Assembly: GCA_900769475.1 (NCBI GenBank)
Contig: CAAGGQ010000193.1
Span: forward strand, 1-20,051
DNA from: Clostridia bacterium
GTDB lineage: Bacteria; Bacillota; Clostridia; Oscillospirales; CAG-272
Direction of reading: 5' to 3'
DNA: 20,051 bases
The notes below the pieces were generated by a model, which made no database searches, was not told where the DNA came from, and was given only the letters and a program-made list of their open reading frames with translations. Below, one piece after another: positions 1 to 7,395 of the stretch (position 1 is the first letter of the stretch; each line of letters begins with the position of its first letter). The position numbers and the translations under genes were made by a program.

Positions 1-1833
1 AAGACCTTCGTCCTTGGGGAATCCTACTATCCCTCCTTCCATCCCTGCAAGTTCCCGGTGCCCCCCGAGGGCGACCGCATGGGGGAGATGAAGAAGGATC
101 TTTCCATGATGGCCGAGGTAGGCTTTAATCACGTGCGCTTTGCCGCCCTGGGAGAGGCAACCCTGCAGGAGGATGGCACGGTAGCGGTGGATACCCCCTT
201 CATCGACGCCATGATCCGGGAGGCCGATCGAAACGGCATTTCGGTATCGGTGCGAGAGCAGGGCTATTCCGTAAACCTGCGGGATTTCCCCGACGTCACC
301 ATGATCGACTGGAACGGCGATCCCCAGGGAACGGTATGGTCGGATTTCATTCGCACCACCCTGCATCACCCGGGGATCCTGGAGGATAACCGCATGCATG
401 CCAAAGCGTTGGCCGAGCATTTTGATTCCTTTGAAAACGTGGTAGCCTACCAGATCTACAACGAGCCCCATTATCCCGGATCGCACATTTTTGATTATCG
501 GGAGGATACGGTCAAAGCCTATCGCAAGTGGCTGGTGGAGCAAGGGATCCTGGCCGAGGGCGAGGCCCAGAGCTACCAGCCTCCGCGGGGACGCCGCGAG
601 CAGAGCCCCCGGATGTGGGCCCTTTGGCGTATCTTTGCCCGGGATAGCCTCACCGCCTTTTTGAACAATGCCTCGGATGGCTCCAAGCTGGGCTCGTCCC
701 TGCCCACGTTTACCTGCTTTGATTCCTGCCAGATTGCCAGGAGGACGCCATATCGTTGCGGCGATTTTTTTGCCAACGCCAAGGCCATGGACGTGGTTGG
801 ATACACCAGCTATCACCGTGGACAAGGGGTGGAATACTATCCCATGTGTTTGCTGGCAGATATGGCTCAGTGCGCCGCCGAGCTGGAAGGAAAGGAATCC
901 TGGTGCGTAGAACTGGATAGCCGCACTTATATTCCAATTCCGATCTACAATCGCGGCACCTATACCACCCTAGGAGCTGGATGCAAGGGGATCGTATATT
1001 ATCAGTGGCGCGGCGACTGTCCCGTGGAGGGCGTGCCCCATCCCAACAGCTGTGGCATTCTTAACTTTGACGGCACCAAGACCCACAACTTTGATAACGC
1101 TGTGAATGTCAATCGCTACATTATAGAAATAAACGATCTGCTCATGGGAGCCCGCCGCACCCGGGACGGCGTGGGGCTTCTGCATTCGGATTACGCCATC
1201 TATCTCTGCGACGCCAAGGAGAACGGTGACCGCCAGCTGAAGGACGCGAATATCCATAACTCTTATCTTTTAGAACACACCGAGATCCACAAGCAACTCC
1301 GCATGGCGGGCTACAGCGTTAGCCTGACCGATGCCTCCCACCTGGATGCCAATCCTCTGGGGATCCGCGTGCTCTACGTTCCCCATCCTGATATGCTGGC
1401 TCCCGAGGAGCTTGCGGCGGTGGATCGCTTTATGGAGAAGGGCGGGGAGGTCTACTGCATCGATTACACCCGTTGCGATACCCTCTGCATCGGCTTTAAA
1501 AAATATGTAAAGCGAGTAAAGACTTACCGGGAAAAGGTATTTGACCTCGCCCACACGGTCTTCGACGTGGCCGATCTCACCGGAGTTTTCCCCAAGGCCA
1601 CGCCTGCCGACCCCTATACCGGGGTGCAGGTGCTGGAAGGGAAGGACTACCATCTGCTGGTGCTTACCAACCTCTCCACCACCAAAGAGCGCATTGATGC
1701 CACCCTGAAAATGAACCTTCCCTTTGCCTCGGCCACCTTCCTGGCCATGGATGGGGAAAAGGAGTTGGAGATCCTGGGCGACCGCATCACGGTCAAGGAT
1801 ATGACGGATGGCGGCATCCTTCTACTGCGATGA
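1..1833 (+). CDS. GH42 beta-galactosidase-like glycoside hydrolase, 5' end outside the window
   Basis: The reading frame is open from base 1, so the true start lies upstream; the GTG at 58 sits inside the barrel domain and is not a credible start. The visible N-terminus (GESYYPSFHP, then KKDLSMMAEVGFNHVRFA) matches the opening of the GH42 TIM barrel. The likely acid/base glutamate lies in AYQIYNEPH (codon 463-465) and the likely nucleophile in WCVELDSRT (codon 910-912), followed by the YYQWRGD segment typical of the family. From about base 1190 a Rossmann-like trimerisation domain follows (LLHSDYAIYLCDA, then VLYVPHPDMLAPEE), then a short beta C-terminal domain. GH42 enzymes release galactose, or sometimes other sugars, from beta-galactosides. 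No signal peptide can be judged because the start is missing. About 610 residues are visible, near the full family length. The exact substrate cannot be read from the sequence. Confidence 0.88.
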   Translation, partial: KTFVLGESYYPSFHPCKFPVPPEGDRMGEMKKDLSMMAEVGFNHVRFAALGEATLQEDGTVAVDTPFIDAMIREADRNGISVSVREQGYSVNLRDFPDVTMIDWNGDPQGTVWSDFIRTTLHHPGILEDNRMHAKALAEHFDSFENVVAYQIYNEPHYPGSHIFDYREDTVKAYRKWLVEQGILAEGEAQSYQPPRGRREQSPRMWALWRIFARDSLTAFLNNASDGSKLGSSLPTFTCFDSCQIARRTPYRCGDFFANAKAMDVVGYTSYHRGQGVEYYPMCLLADMAQCAAELEGKESWCVELDSRTYIPIPIYNRGTYTTLGAGCKGIVYYQWRGDCPVEGVPHPNSCGILNFDGTKTHNFDNAVNVNRYIIEINDLLMGARRTRDGVGLLHSDYAIYLCDAKENGDRQLKDANIHNSYLLEHTEIHKQLRMAGYSVSLTDASHLDANPLGIRVLYVPHPDMLAPEELAAVDRFMEKGGEVYCIDYTRCDTLCIGFKKYVKRVKTYREKVFDLAHTVFDVADLTGVFPKATPADPYTGVQVLEGKDYHLLVLTNLSTTKERIDATLKMNLPFASATFLAMDGEKELEILGDRITVKDMTDGGILLLR

Positions 1834-1858
1834 TCGGGACGGATTTTTGCCTCCAATC

Positions 1859-1997
1859 AACTGCTTGTTGAGCAGTTTTGGAAGCTCAAAACTGCAAAAA
1901 TCATCCCGGAATGATCAAATTTCCCCAATATATAATAATGTAGAAACCATTTGTAGCAAATGATAGTTTTGCAAGTTTGATTTTGAAACTTGCAAAA
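1859..1997. promoter_or_regulatory. Cluster of inverted repeats between GH42 gene and SBP promoter
   Basis: Several perfect inverted repeats lie in 140 bases. AACTGCT (1859-1865) pairs with AGCAGTT (1871-1877). The overlapping GCAGTTTTG (1872-1880) pairs instead with CAAAACTGC (1887-1895), so the two stems exclude each other. CATTTG (1948-1953) pairs with CAAATG (1957-1962). TTTTGCAAGTTT (1967-1978) pairs with AAACTTGCAAAA (1986-1997), a 12-bp perfect stem with a 7-base loop. None is followed by a good T-run on either strand, so they are not classical terminators. All lie upstream of the SBP promoter, so they are either 3'-end structure of the GH42 transcript or DNA operators. Confidence 0.5.
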
Positions 1998-2042
1998 AGC
2001 GACAGCGAATATGAACAAAATATAAAAAAACGTTGTATATCG

Positions 2043-2059
2043 TGTTAACATTCATGAAT
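2043..2059. promoter_or_regulatory. Abutting palindromes upstream of the SBP promoter (possible operator)
   Basis: TGTTAACA (2043-2050) and ATTCATGAAT (2050-2059) are perfect DNA palindromes sharing one base, and they end 5 bases before the -35 hexamer of the SBP promoter. Their position fits a regulator site just upstream of the polymerase, but the match to any known operator was not recognised. Short palindromes are common in AT-rich DNA, so this is tentative. Confidence 0.25.
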
Positions 2060-2064
2060 AGATA

Positions 2065-2093
2065 TTGCTTTTTGCATATTACTGTGGTAAAAT
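2065..2093 (+). promoter_or_regulatory. Sigma-A-type promoter of the Opp operon
   Basis: The -35 hexamer TTGCTT (2065-2070) and the -10 hexamer TAAAAT (2088-2093) are separated by exactly 17 bases. TGG directly before the -10 gives an extended -10 element. Transcription would begin near 2100, leaving a leader of about 30 bases with the ribosome site AAAGGAAAAG (2115-2124) before the ATG at 2129. The spacing and match make this the best promoter for the SBP gene and the operon behind it. Confidence 0.7.
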
Positions 2094-2128
2094 CATCGTA
2101 AATCTTTTTTATAGAAAGGAAAAGACTT

Positions 2129-4627
2129 ATGAACACCAAAAAACTGTTTAGAAGCATCCTTGCTATGCTTCTGGCAACCGTAATGTTGCTGTCCTTTGCT
2201 GCTTGTCGCAACAGTGGAAGCAACGCAACCACCACCGGTGGTGAGAACAACGGAACGGTGGCAGATAAGAGCTACACCTACAACACGTACCTCACTCTGT
2301 CTCCCTCCAACTGGAACGAACTCACTTACCAGGACAACAACGATACCGAAGTTATGTCTTGGATCGGTTCTTCCTTCTTCACCTACGACTTCAAGTTCGA
2401 CGACAAGGGCGAGATCATCCCCGGCGAATTTGAGGTTGAGTACTCCGCAGCTACCAAGCTGGAGGACGTTTCTGCTAAGTATGTAAATACCAAGTGGAAT
2501 GTTCCCGAAGGCGCTACCGGCTACGCGTACAAGATCACTCTCCGTCAGGATCTGAAGTGGGAAAACGGCGACCCCATCAAGGCTGAAGACTTTGTTTACA
2601 CCATGATGGAGCAGCTGAACCCCCTGTTCCAGAACTACCGTGCAGACTCCTTCTACACCGGTGCTACCACCATTGTAAACGCTCAGGCTTACGTTAAGCA
2701 GGGTCAGGCTCTGAAGAACCAGGCTGCAAGCGTTATCTACACTACCTACAGCACCGATCTGGACGCTAAGCTGGTCTTCTCTCTGGCTCCTCCCGCTGAC
2801 GGCGGCTCCGAGTGCTACATGAGAACCTCCATGGGCTTCCCCGCATCCTACGATGCAGCAGCTTGCGCAAACTACCTGATCGGCAACTACCTCTCCGGCT
2901 CTGCATTCACTGCTGAAGCTGCTGCCGCTATGGAAGGCAAGACCTTTGCAGAGATCAAGGCTGACGCTACTCTGAAGGCTGCTTGGGATGCTTTGATCAA
3001 GTGGTGGCAGACCGAGCCCAACGAAGAGCTCCACTTCTTCCTCACCGACTACACCTACCCCGAACTCGATTTCTCCGAGGTTGGTATTTTCGTAGGTGAC
3101 AACGAGTACGAGCTGGTTATCGTTCTCGCTAAGTCCCTCAAGCTCCTGAAGGATGACGGTTCTCTGTCTTACCAGGCTGCTTACAACATGTCTTCTCTGC
3201 CTCTGGTTCACAAGGCAACCTATGAGAAGTGCAAGATCGCTCCCACCGAAGGTGTTGAGCTTTGGACCTCCAACTACAACTCCAGCGTAGAGACCACCAT
3301 GTCTTGGGGCGCTTACAAGCTGGAGAGCTTCCAGGCCGGCAAGCAGTTCGTTCTGGTTAAGAACCCTGAGTGGTACGGCTACAACATGCCCGAGAACGAG
3401 GGTCTGTACCAGACCACCAGAGTTCAGTACGATATCGTTGAGGACTGGAACTCTGCATGGCTGCTGTTCCAGGCTGGTAAGGTTGACGGTATCTCCATTG
3501 ACGTTTCCATCGCTGACGACTACAAGGCATCCTCTCGCGCATACTTCACTCCTTCCGACTTCGTATCCTCTCTCCAGCTCCAGTCCAACGTAGAGCAGCT
3601 GAAGGCTCGTCAGTCCGAGGGTATCAACAAGGCTATTCTGGGCTACACTGAGTTCAGAAAGGCTCTGTCTCTGGCAATTAACAGAGCAGACTTCACTCAG
3701 AAGTGCACCACTTCCTCTCTGGCAGGCTTTGGTCTGTTCAACTCCATGCACTACTACGACGTTGAAAACGGCGGCGTATTCAGAAACACCGATGAGGCAA
3801 GACAGGTTCTTTGCAACATCTACGGTGTAGATGCTTCCAAGTACGAGAGCCTTGCTGCTGCTGAAAAGGCAATCACCGGCTTTGACCTTGCTCAGGCAAG
3901 AGAGCTGGTTACCAAGGCTTACAACGAGGCACTGGCTGCCGGCGATATTAAGGCTACCGATAAGGTTGTTCTTACCATGGGTACCGGTTCCATTACCGAG
4001 GGCGTACAGAGACAGTACGAGTACATCAAGGCTTCTTGGGTAGAGCTCGTTAAGGGCACTCCTCTGGAAGGCAGACTGGACGTTGAGCTGAAGGACTTTG
4101 CAACCGCTTGGGCTAACGACTTCCGTGCAGGCGCATATGACGTTTGTATGGGTGGTTGGACCGGTGCTGCTTGGGATCCCGGCTACTTCCTGCTGGCTTA
4201 CCTGGATTCCGGTTACATGTACTCCTCTGCTTGGGATACCGCTAACACCATGATGACCTTCACCATGAAGGGCGTTGGTGAGAACGGCGCAGATATCACC
4301 GAGACCATGGGTCTGCTTGACTGGTACGCTTGCCTGAACGGTTCTGAGGGCGCTAAGTACAACTGGAGCGCAACTGCTCTTGAGCAGTCTCAGAGACTCC
4401 AGCTGATCGCAGCTCTGGAGCAGGAGGTTCTGAAGGTTTACTACACCGTTCCTCTTGCTAACTCCTTCAGCGCATCTCTTCTGTCCTACAAGATCGACTA
4501 CGTAACCTATGAGTACAACACCTTTATGGCTTACGGTGGAACGAAGTACATGACCTACAACTTCGACGACGAGGCTTGGGCAGCAGAAGTTGCAGCTCAG
4601 GGCGGCGAATTGAACTACAAGAACTAA
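2129..4627 (+). CDS. oppA: Family 5 solute-binding lipoprotein of an Opp-type ABC importer
   Basis: This is the extracellular substrate-capturing lipoprotein of the importer encoded downstream. The N-terminus has two lysines, a hydrophobic stretch (residues 6-24) and a lipobox LSFAAC with the lipidated cysteine at residue 26, then a Ser/Thr/Gly/Asn linker. The SBP_bac_5 signature YKITLRQDLKWENGDP begins at about residue 134, and EFRKALSLAINR begins at about residue 508. At 832 residues it is much longer than the usual 500-600 of OppA/DppA proteins, with the extra length spread between these blocks. A good ribosome site precedes the ATG. Codon use is strongly biased (GCT, GGT, CTG, AAC, TAC), as expected for a highly expressed binding protein. 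Family 5 proteins bind peptides, but some bind oligosaccharides, nickel or other ligands; the ligand here is unknown. Confidence 0.9.
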   Translation: MNTKKLFRSILAMLLATVMLLSFAACRNSGSNATTTGGENNGTVADKSYTYNTYLTLSPSNWNELTYQDNNDTEVMSWIGSSFFTYDFKFDDKGEIIPGEFEVEYSAATKLEDVSAKYVNTKWNVPEGATGYAYKITLRQDLKWENGDPIKAEDFVYTMMEQLNPLFQNYRADSFYTGATTIVNAQAYVKQGQALKNQAASVIYTTYSTDLDAKLVFSLAPPADGGSECYMRTSMGFPASYDAAACANYLIGNYLSGSAFTAEAAAAMEGKTFAEIKADATLKAAWDALIKWWQTEPNEELHFFLTDYTYPELDFSEVGIFVGDNEYELVIVLAKSLKLLKDDGSLSYQAAYNMSSLPLVHKATYEKCKIAPTEGVELWTSNYNSSVETTMSWGAYKLESFQAGKQFVLVKNPEWYGYNMPENEGLYQTTRVQYDIVEDWNSAWLLFQAGKVDGISIDVSIADDYKASSRAYFTPSDFVSSLQLQSNVEQLKARQSEGINKAILGYTEFRKALSLAINRADFTQKCTTSSLAGFGLFNSMHYYDVENGGVFRNTDEARQVLCNIYGVDASKYESLAAAEKAITGFDLAQARELVTKAYNEALAAGDIKATDKVVLTMGTGSITEGVQRQYEYIKASWVELVKGTPLEGRLDVELKDFATAWANDFRAGAYDVCMGGWTGAAWDPGYFLLAYLDSGYMYSSAWDTANTMMTFTMKGVGENGADITETMGLLDWYACLNGSEGAKYNWSATALEQSQRLQLIAALEQEVLKVYYTVPLANSFSASLLSYKIDYVTYEYNTFMAYGGTKYMTYNFDDEAWAAEVAAQGGELNYKN

Positions 4628-4649
4628 TCGCCATAGATTTTACGACTGT

Positions 4650-4690
4650 GAGGGATAGTTGCAATAACTATCCCTCTTTGTCGGTTTTAT
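4650..4690 (+). terminator. Intra-operon stem-loop/leaky terminator after the SBP gene
   Basis: GAGGGATAGTT (4650-4660) pairs perfectly with AACTATCCCTC (4666-4676) around the 5-base loop GCAAT, giving an 11-bp stem. It is followed by TTTG and, after CGG, TTTT. No clear new promoter is seen before the permease gene, so this is best read as partial termination or 3'-end stabilisation that keeps SBP mRNA in excess over the membrane subunits, a common arrangement in binding-protein operons. Confidence 0.75.
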
Positions 4691-4715
4691 AAAACAAAGA
4701 AAGGAGATTATAAAA

Positions 4716-5741
4716 ATGTATATGTTCAAATATATATGCAAGAGAATTGGTCTTATGATTATGACTTTTGCTATTATTTTTGTAACATGCTTTGTTTTAG
4801 TCAAGCTTCTTCCTATTGATACGTCGGTTGGATTTGGTGAGGATACTTCAAAGATCATTGCTCAGTTTGAGGCAAGAGGATATTTTGATCCCATTCCCGA
4901 GCAGCTGGTTCGCTACGTAAAAAGAATTGTCATGGAAGGCGACTTCGGTATTGGCTTTAGAATGCCCTCCTACCGTGGACGTGCGGTTTGGGATGTTTTC
5001 ATTGAAAAGCTTCCTCCCACGATTCTGATCAACATTTATTCGTCTCTCTTTGCAGTTCCGATCGGAATTGCCCTTGGCATTTTTGCCGCACTTAAGAAAA
5101 ACAAATGGCAAGACCACCTGATCAGTACAACGGTTATGGTGTTTATTTCTGTGCCTTCTTTTGTGTATGCATCACTTTTGCTGTATACCATTTGCTTTAA
5201 GCTCCAATTATTACCTTTGAGTTTCTCTTCTTTTGCGGATATCATCAAGGCATATCCGGAGAAGAATTTGGTATATACCCCGGATACCTTTAACTGGTCC
5301 CTCTATTTCAACAAGGAAATGTTCCTCTCCATGCTTCCCGCTGTGTTTGCCATGTCCTTTGGCTCCATTGCCGGATACGCGCGCTTTACCCGTGCCGAGC
5401 TGACCGAGGTGCTTACCAGCGAGTTCATGCTGCTGGCCAGAACCAAGGGACTTACCAAGTCCCAGGCAACGGTTCGCCACGCACTTCGTAACTCCATGGT
5501 ACCGATCTTCCCCTCCATCGTTGGTGAATTTATCAGCGTGCTGTCGGGTTCTCTGGTAATTGAGAAGATCTTCCAGATCCCCGGCGTTGGCGGATTGTAT
5601 TTGAACGCCATCAACTCGCAGGACTATGACTTTTTCATGATGCTGTCCGGCTTCTATCTGTTAGTTGGTCTGGCAGCCGGATTGGTCATCGACCTTTCTT
5701 ACGGTGTCATTGACCCGAGAATCAGAATGGGGGCGAAGTAA
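4716..5741 (+). CDS. oppB: Opp/Dpp-type ABC importer permease, OppB subunit
   Basis: A 341-residue inner-membrane permease of the usual OppB/DppB length. A first membrane helix covers about residues 8-31, followed by the typical N-terminal external region, then a cluster of helices from about residue 105. The EAA loop that contacts the ATPase is seen as LLARTKGLTKSQATVRHALRNS at about residues 238-260. The C-terminus has the family ending FQIPGVGGLYLNA and later YGVIDPRIRMG. AAGGAG (4701-4706) lies 9 bases before the ATG. The stop codon overlaps the oppC start by one base (TAATG), indicating translational coupling. The first 500 or so bases are richer in T-ending and TTA codons than the remainder. 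Confidence 0.93.
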   Translation: MYMFKYICKRIGLMIMTFAIIFVTCFVLVKLLPIDTSVGFGEDTSKIIAQFEARGYFDPIPEQLVRYVKRIVMEGDFGIGFRMPSYRGRAVWDVFIEKLPPTILINIYSSLFAVPIGIALGIFAALKKNKWQDHLISTTVMVFISVPSFVYASLLLYTICFKLQLLPLSFSSFADIIKAYPEKNLVYTPDTFNWSLYFNKEMFLSMLPAVFAMSFGSIAGYARFTRAELTEVLTSEFMLLARTKGLTKSQATVRHALRNSMVPIFPSIVGEFISVLSGSLVIEKIFQIPGVGGLYLNAINSQDYDFFMMLSGFYLLVGLAAGLVIDLSYGVIDPRIRMGAK

Positions 5742-7288
5742 TGAGAGCTGAAGACTACAAGATTTCAAGTGAAAAATTTGTGTTCCGTTCTACGGAAACT
5801 GCTCTCCACGACAACAAGCTGGAAACCAAGCCCGTTACCTATTTCCGTGACGCGCTCCACCGCTTTGCCAGAAACAAGGCGTCCATTGTTGCCACGGTGA
5901 TCATTGCCATTCTGGTGCTGTTTGCTATTATTGGCCCCTTCCTCACCCCCTACACGGTGGCGTATGAAGATGCCAGCTACGCGTACGTGCTTCCCAAGAA
6001 CCCCCTCTTCCGCAAGATGGGGATCCACTTCTGGGACGGCGGACAAAATAAGGAAGTCAACAAGGCGACCTACGAGCAGTTCCGCGCCATCCAGCAGGAA
6101 ACCGGCCGCGAGGTCATTATGACCGAGCCTACGGTCACGATCCAAACCTACATGGGTAAGGAAAGTGAAATGTACAGCTTCCGGTTGGATACCTACAACG
6201 CCGTAGGTGTCAAGTACGTGCTTCTTACTACCGAGCAGTACCAGGCGCTACAGGCCTACCAGGATGAAAATCAGGTACAGGTGATTCTTCCCATCACCGA
6301 TCCCGACCTCCGTCCCCAAGCAAAGCAGGATGTGAACAACGCCAACATCTGGTACAAGACCAAGGTAGGTGCCGGTATGAAGACCACCACCATTTACGAT
6401 GCGGATGGTAACTTTATTCCGATCTACCAGGCAAACGACGGAAAAGACCTCTACACCTCCAAGATGTACTGGGAGGGCGAGGAAAAGCTGTATAACTACG
6501 CCGAGTCCATGGCAGGTGACATTTGGAACATCCGTGTGGACTACCGCGAATACTACACCTACCAGCATTATCTTGCCGGTGACGGCATTGAGGAGCCTCT
6601 GTTCGTGCTGGGAACCAACAATGCCGGTAAGGATATCTTTACCTGCCTTGCCAGCGGTGCTCGCTTCTCCTTCATTCTGGCGGTCATCGTTTCCGCAGTA
6701 AACCTGTTCGTTGGTGCTATCTACGGTGCTATCGAGGGTTACTACGGCGGTAAGATCGATATCGCGATGGAGCGTTTTGTGGAGCTTCTTTCCTCCATCC
6801 CTTTCATGATCGTTATTACTCTGCTTAAATATCACTTTGATGCTTCCCACATTTTGATTCTCTTTATTTCCTTCTTCCTGACCGGCTGGACGGGTATGGC
6901 AGGACGTACGAGAATGCAATTCTATCGTTTTAAGAATCAGGAATATGTTCTTGTTGCAAGAACCCTGGGCGCAAAAGACTCGCGCATCATGTTCAAGCAC
7001 ATTTTCCCCAACGCCATTGGTACTCTGATCACCAGTAGCGTGCTCGTGATCCCCGGCGTTATCTTCTCGGAAACCAGCTTGAGCTACCTGGGCATTATCA
7101 ACCTGAACACCGGTAACTTGACCAGCGTGGGTACGTTGCTTGCAACGGGTCAGAACTACTTGTTCACCTACCCGCACATGATCCTTTTCCCCTCGATCTT
7201 TATCAGCTTGTTGATGCTTTCCTTCAACCTGTTTGGTAACGGCCTGCGTGATGCATTCAACCCCTCCCTCAGAGGTACGGACGAATAA
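5741..7288 (+). CDS. oppC: Opp/Dpp-type ABC importer permease, OppC subunit with large external insertion
   Basis: This is the second permease of the importer, 515 residues instead of the usual 280-340. The first membrane helix is at about residues 47-66. The family motif that normally follows shortly after, here VLGTNNAGKDIFTCLASGARFS, begins only at about residue 288. The roughly 215 residues in between (about 71-286) are hydrophilic and rich in tyrosine and glutamine, without an obvious membrane helix. By the known topology of OppC they should lie outside the membrane. The remaining core is standard, with the EAA loop VLVARTLGAKDSRIMFKHIFPNA near residues 401-423 and an ending LSFNLFGNGLRDAFNPSLRG. 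The start overlaps the oppB stop. The insertion could dock or extend the large SBP, which is inference. Confidence 0.93.
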   Translation: MRAEDYKISSEKFVFRSTETALHDNKLETKPVTYFRDALHRFARNKASIVATVIIAILVLFAIIGPFLTPYTVAYEDASYAYVLPKNPLFRKMGIHFWDGGQNKEVNKATYEQFRAIQQETGREVIMTEPTVTIQTYMGKESEMYSFRLDTYNAVGVKYVLLTTEQYQALQAYQDENQVQVILPITDPDLRPQAKQDVNNANIWYKTKVGAGMKTTTIYDADGNFIPIYQANDGKDLYTSKMYWEGEEKLYNYAESMAGDIWNIRVDYREYYTYQHYLAGDGIEEPLFVLGTNNAGKDIFTCLASGARFSFILAVIVSAVNLFVGAIYGAIEGYYGGKIDIAMERFVELLSSIPFMIVITLLKYHFDASHILILFISFFLTGWTGMAGRTRMQFYRFKNQEYVLVARTLGAKDSRIMFKHIFPNAIGTLITSSVLVIPGVIFSETSLSYLGIINLNTGNLTSVGTLLATGQNYLFTYPHMILFPSIFISLLMLSFNLFGNGLRDAFNPSLRGTDE

Positions 7289-7329
7289 AAAAGGACAATT
7301 TCGGAAAATATTTCTAATAAAAAACGATT

Positions 7330-7375
7330 GCTGCGAGAGGCAAAGGGAGTGCGTTCTCTTTGCCACGTTCGCAGC
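7330..7375 (+). promoter_or_regulatory. Intercistronic RNA hairpin directly before the oppD ribosome site
   Basis: An inner stem pairs GGCAAAGGGAG (7339-7349) with TTCTCTTTGCC (7354-7364) around loop TGCG, with two G-U pairs. An outer stem pairs GCTGCGA (7330-7336) with TCGCAGC (7369-7375), with a small internal loop between them. No T-run follows; instead the ribosome site GGAAAGGA begins at the very next base. This is therefore not a terminator. It could block 5'-end decay, mark a processing site between permease and ATPase genes, or tune translation of oppD. Confidence 0.6.
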
Positions 7376-7395
7376 GGAAAGGAATGGTCATATTT

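Noticed and set aside
58..60. GTG at 58 as start of the GH42 gene
   Set aside because: The upstream codons encode the conserved GESYYP start of the barrel in the same frame, so the gene begins before the window.
7360..7395. Upstream TTG (7360) or ATG (7384) as oppD start
   Set aside because: They would put the start within the hairpin or on top of the ribosome site; the ATG at 7396 gives the standard OppD N-terminus.
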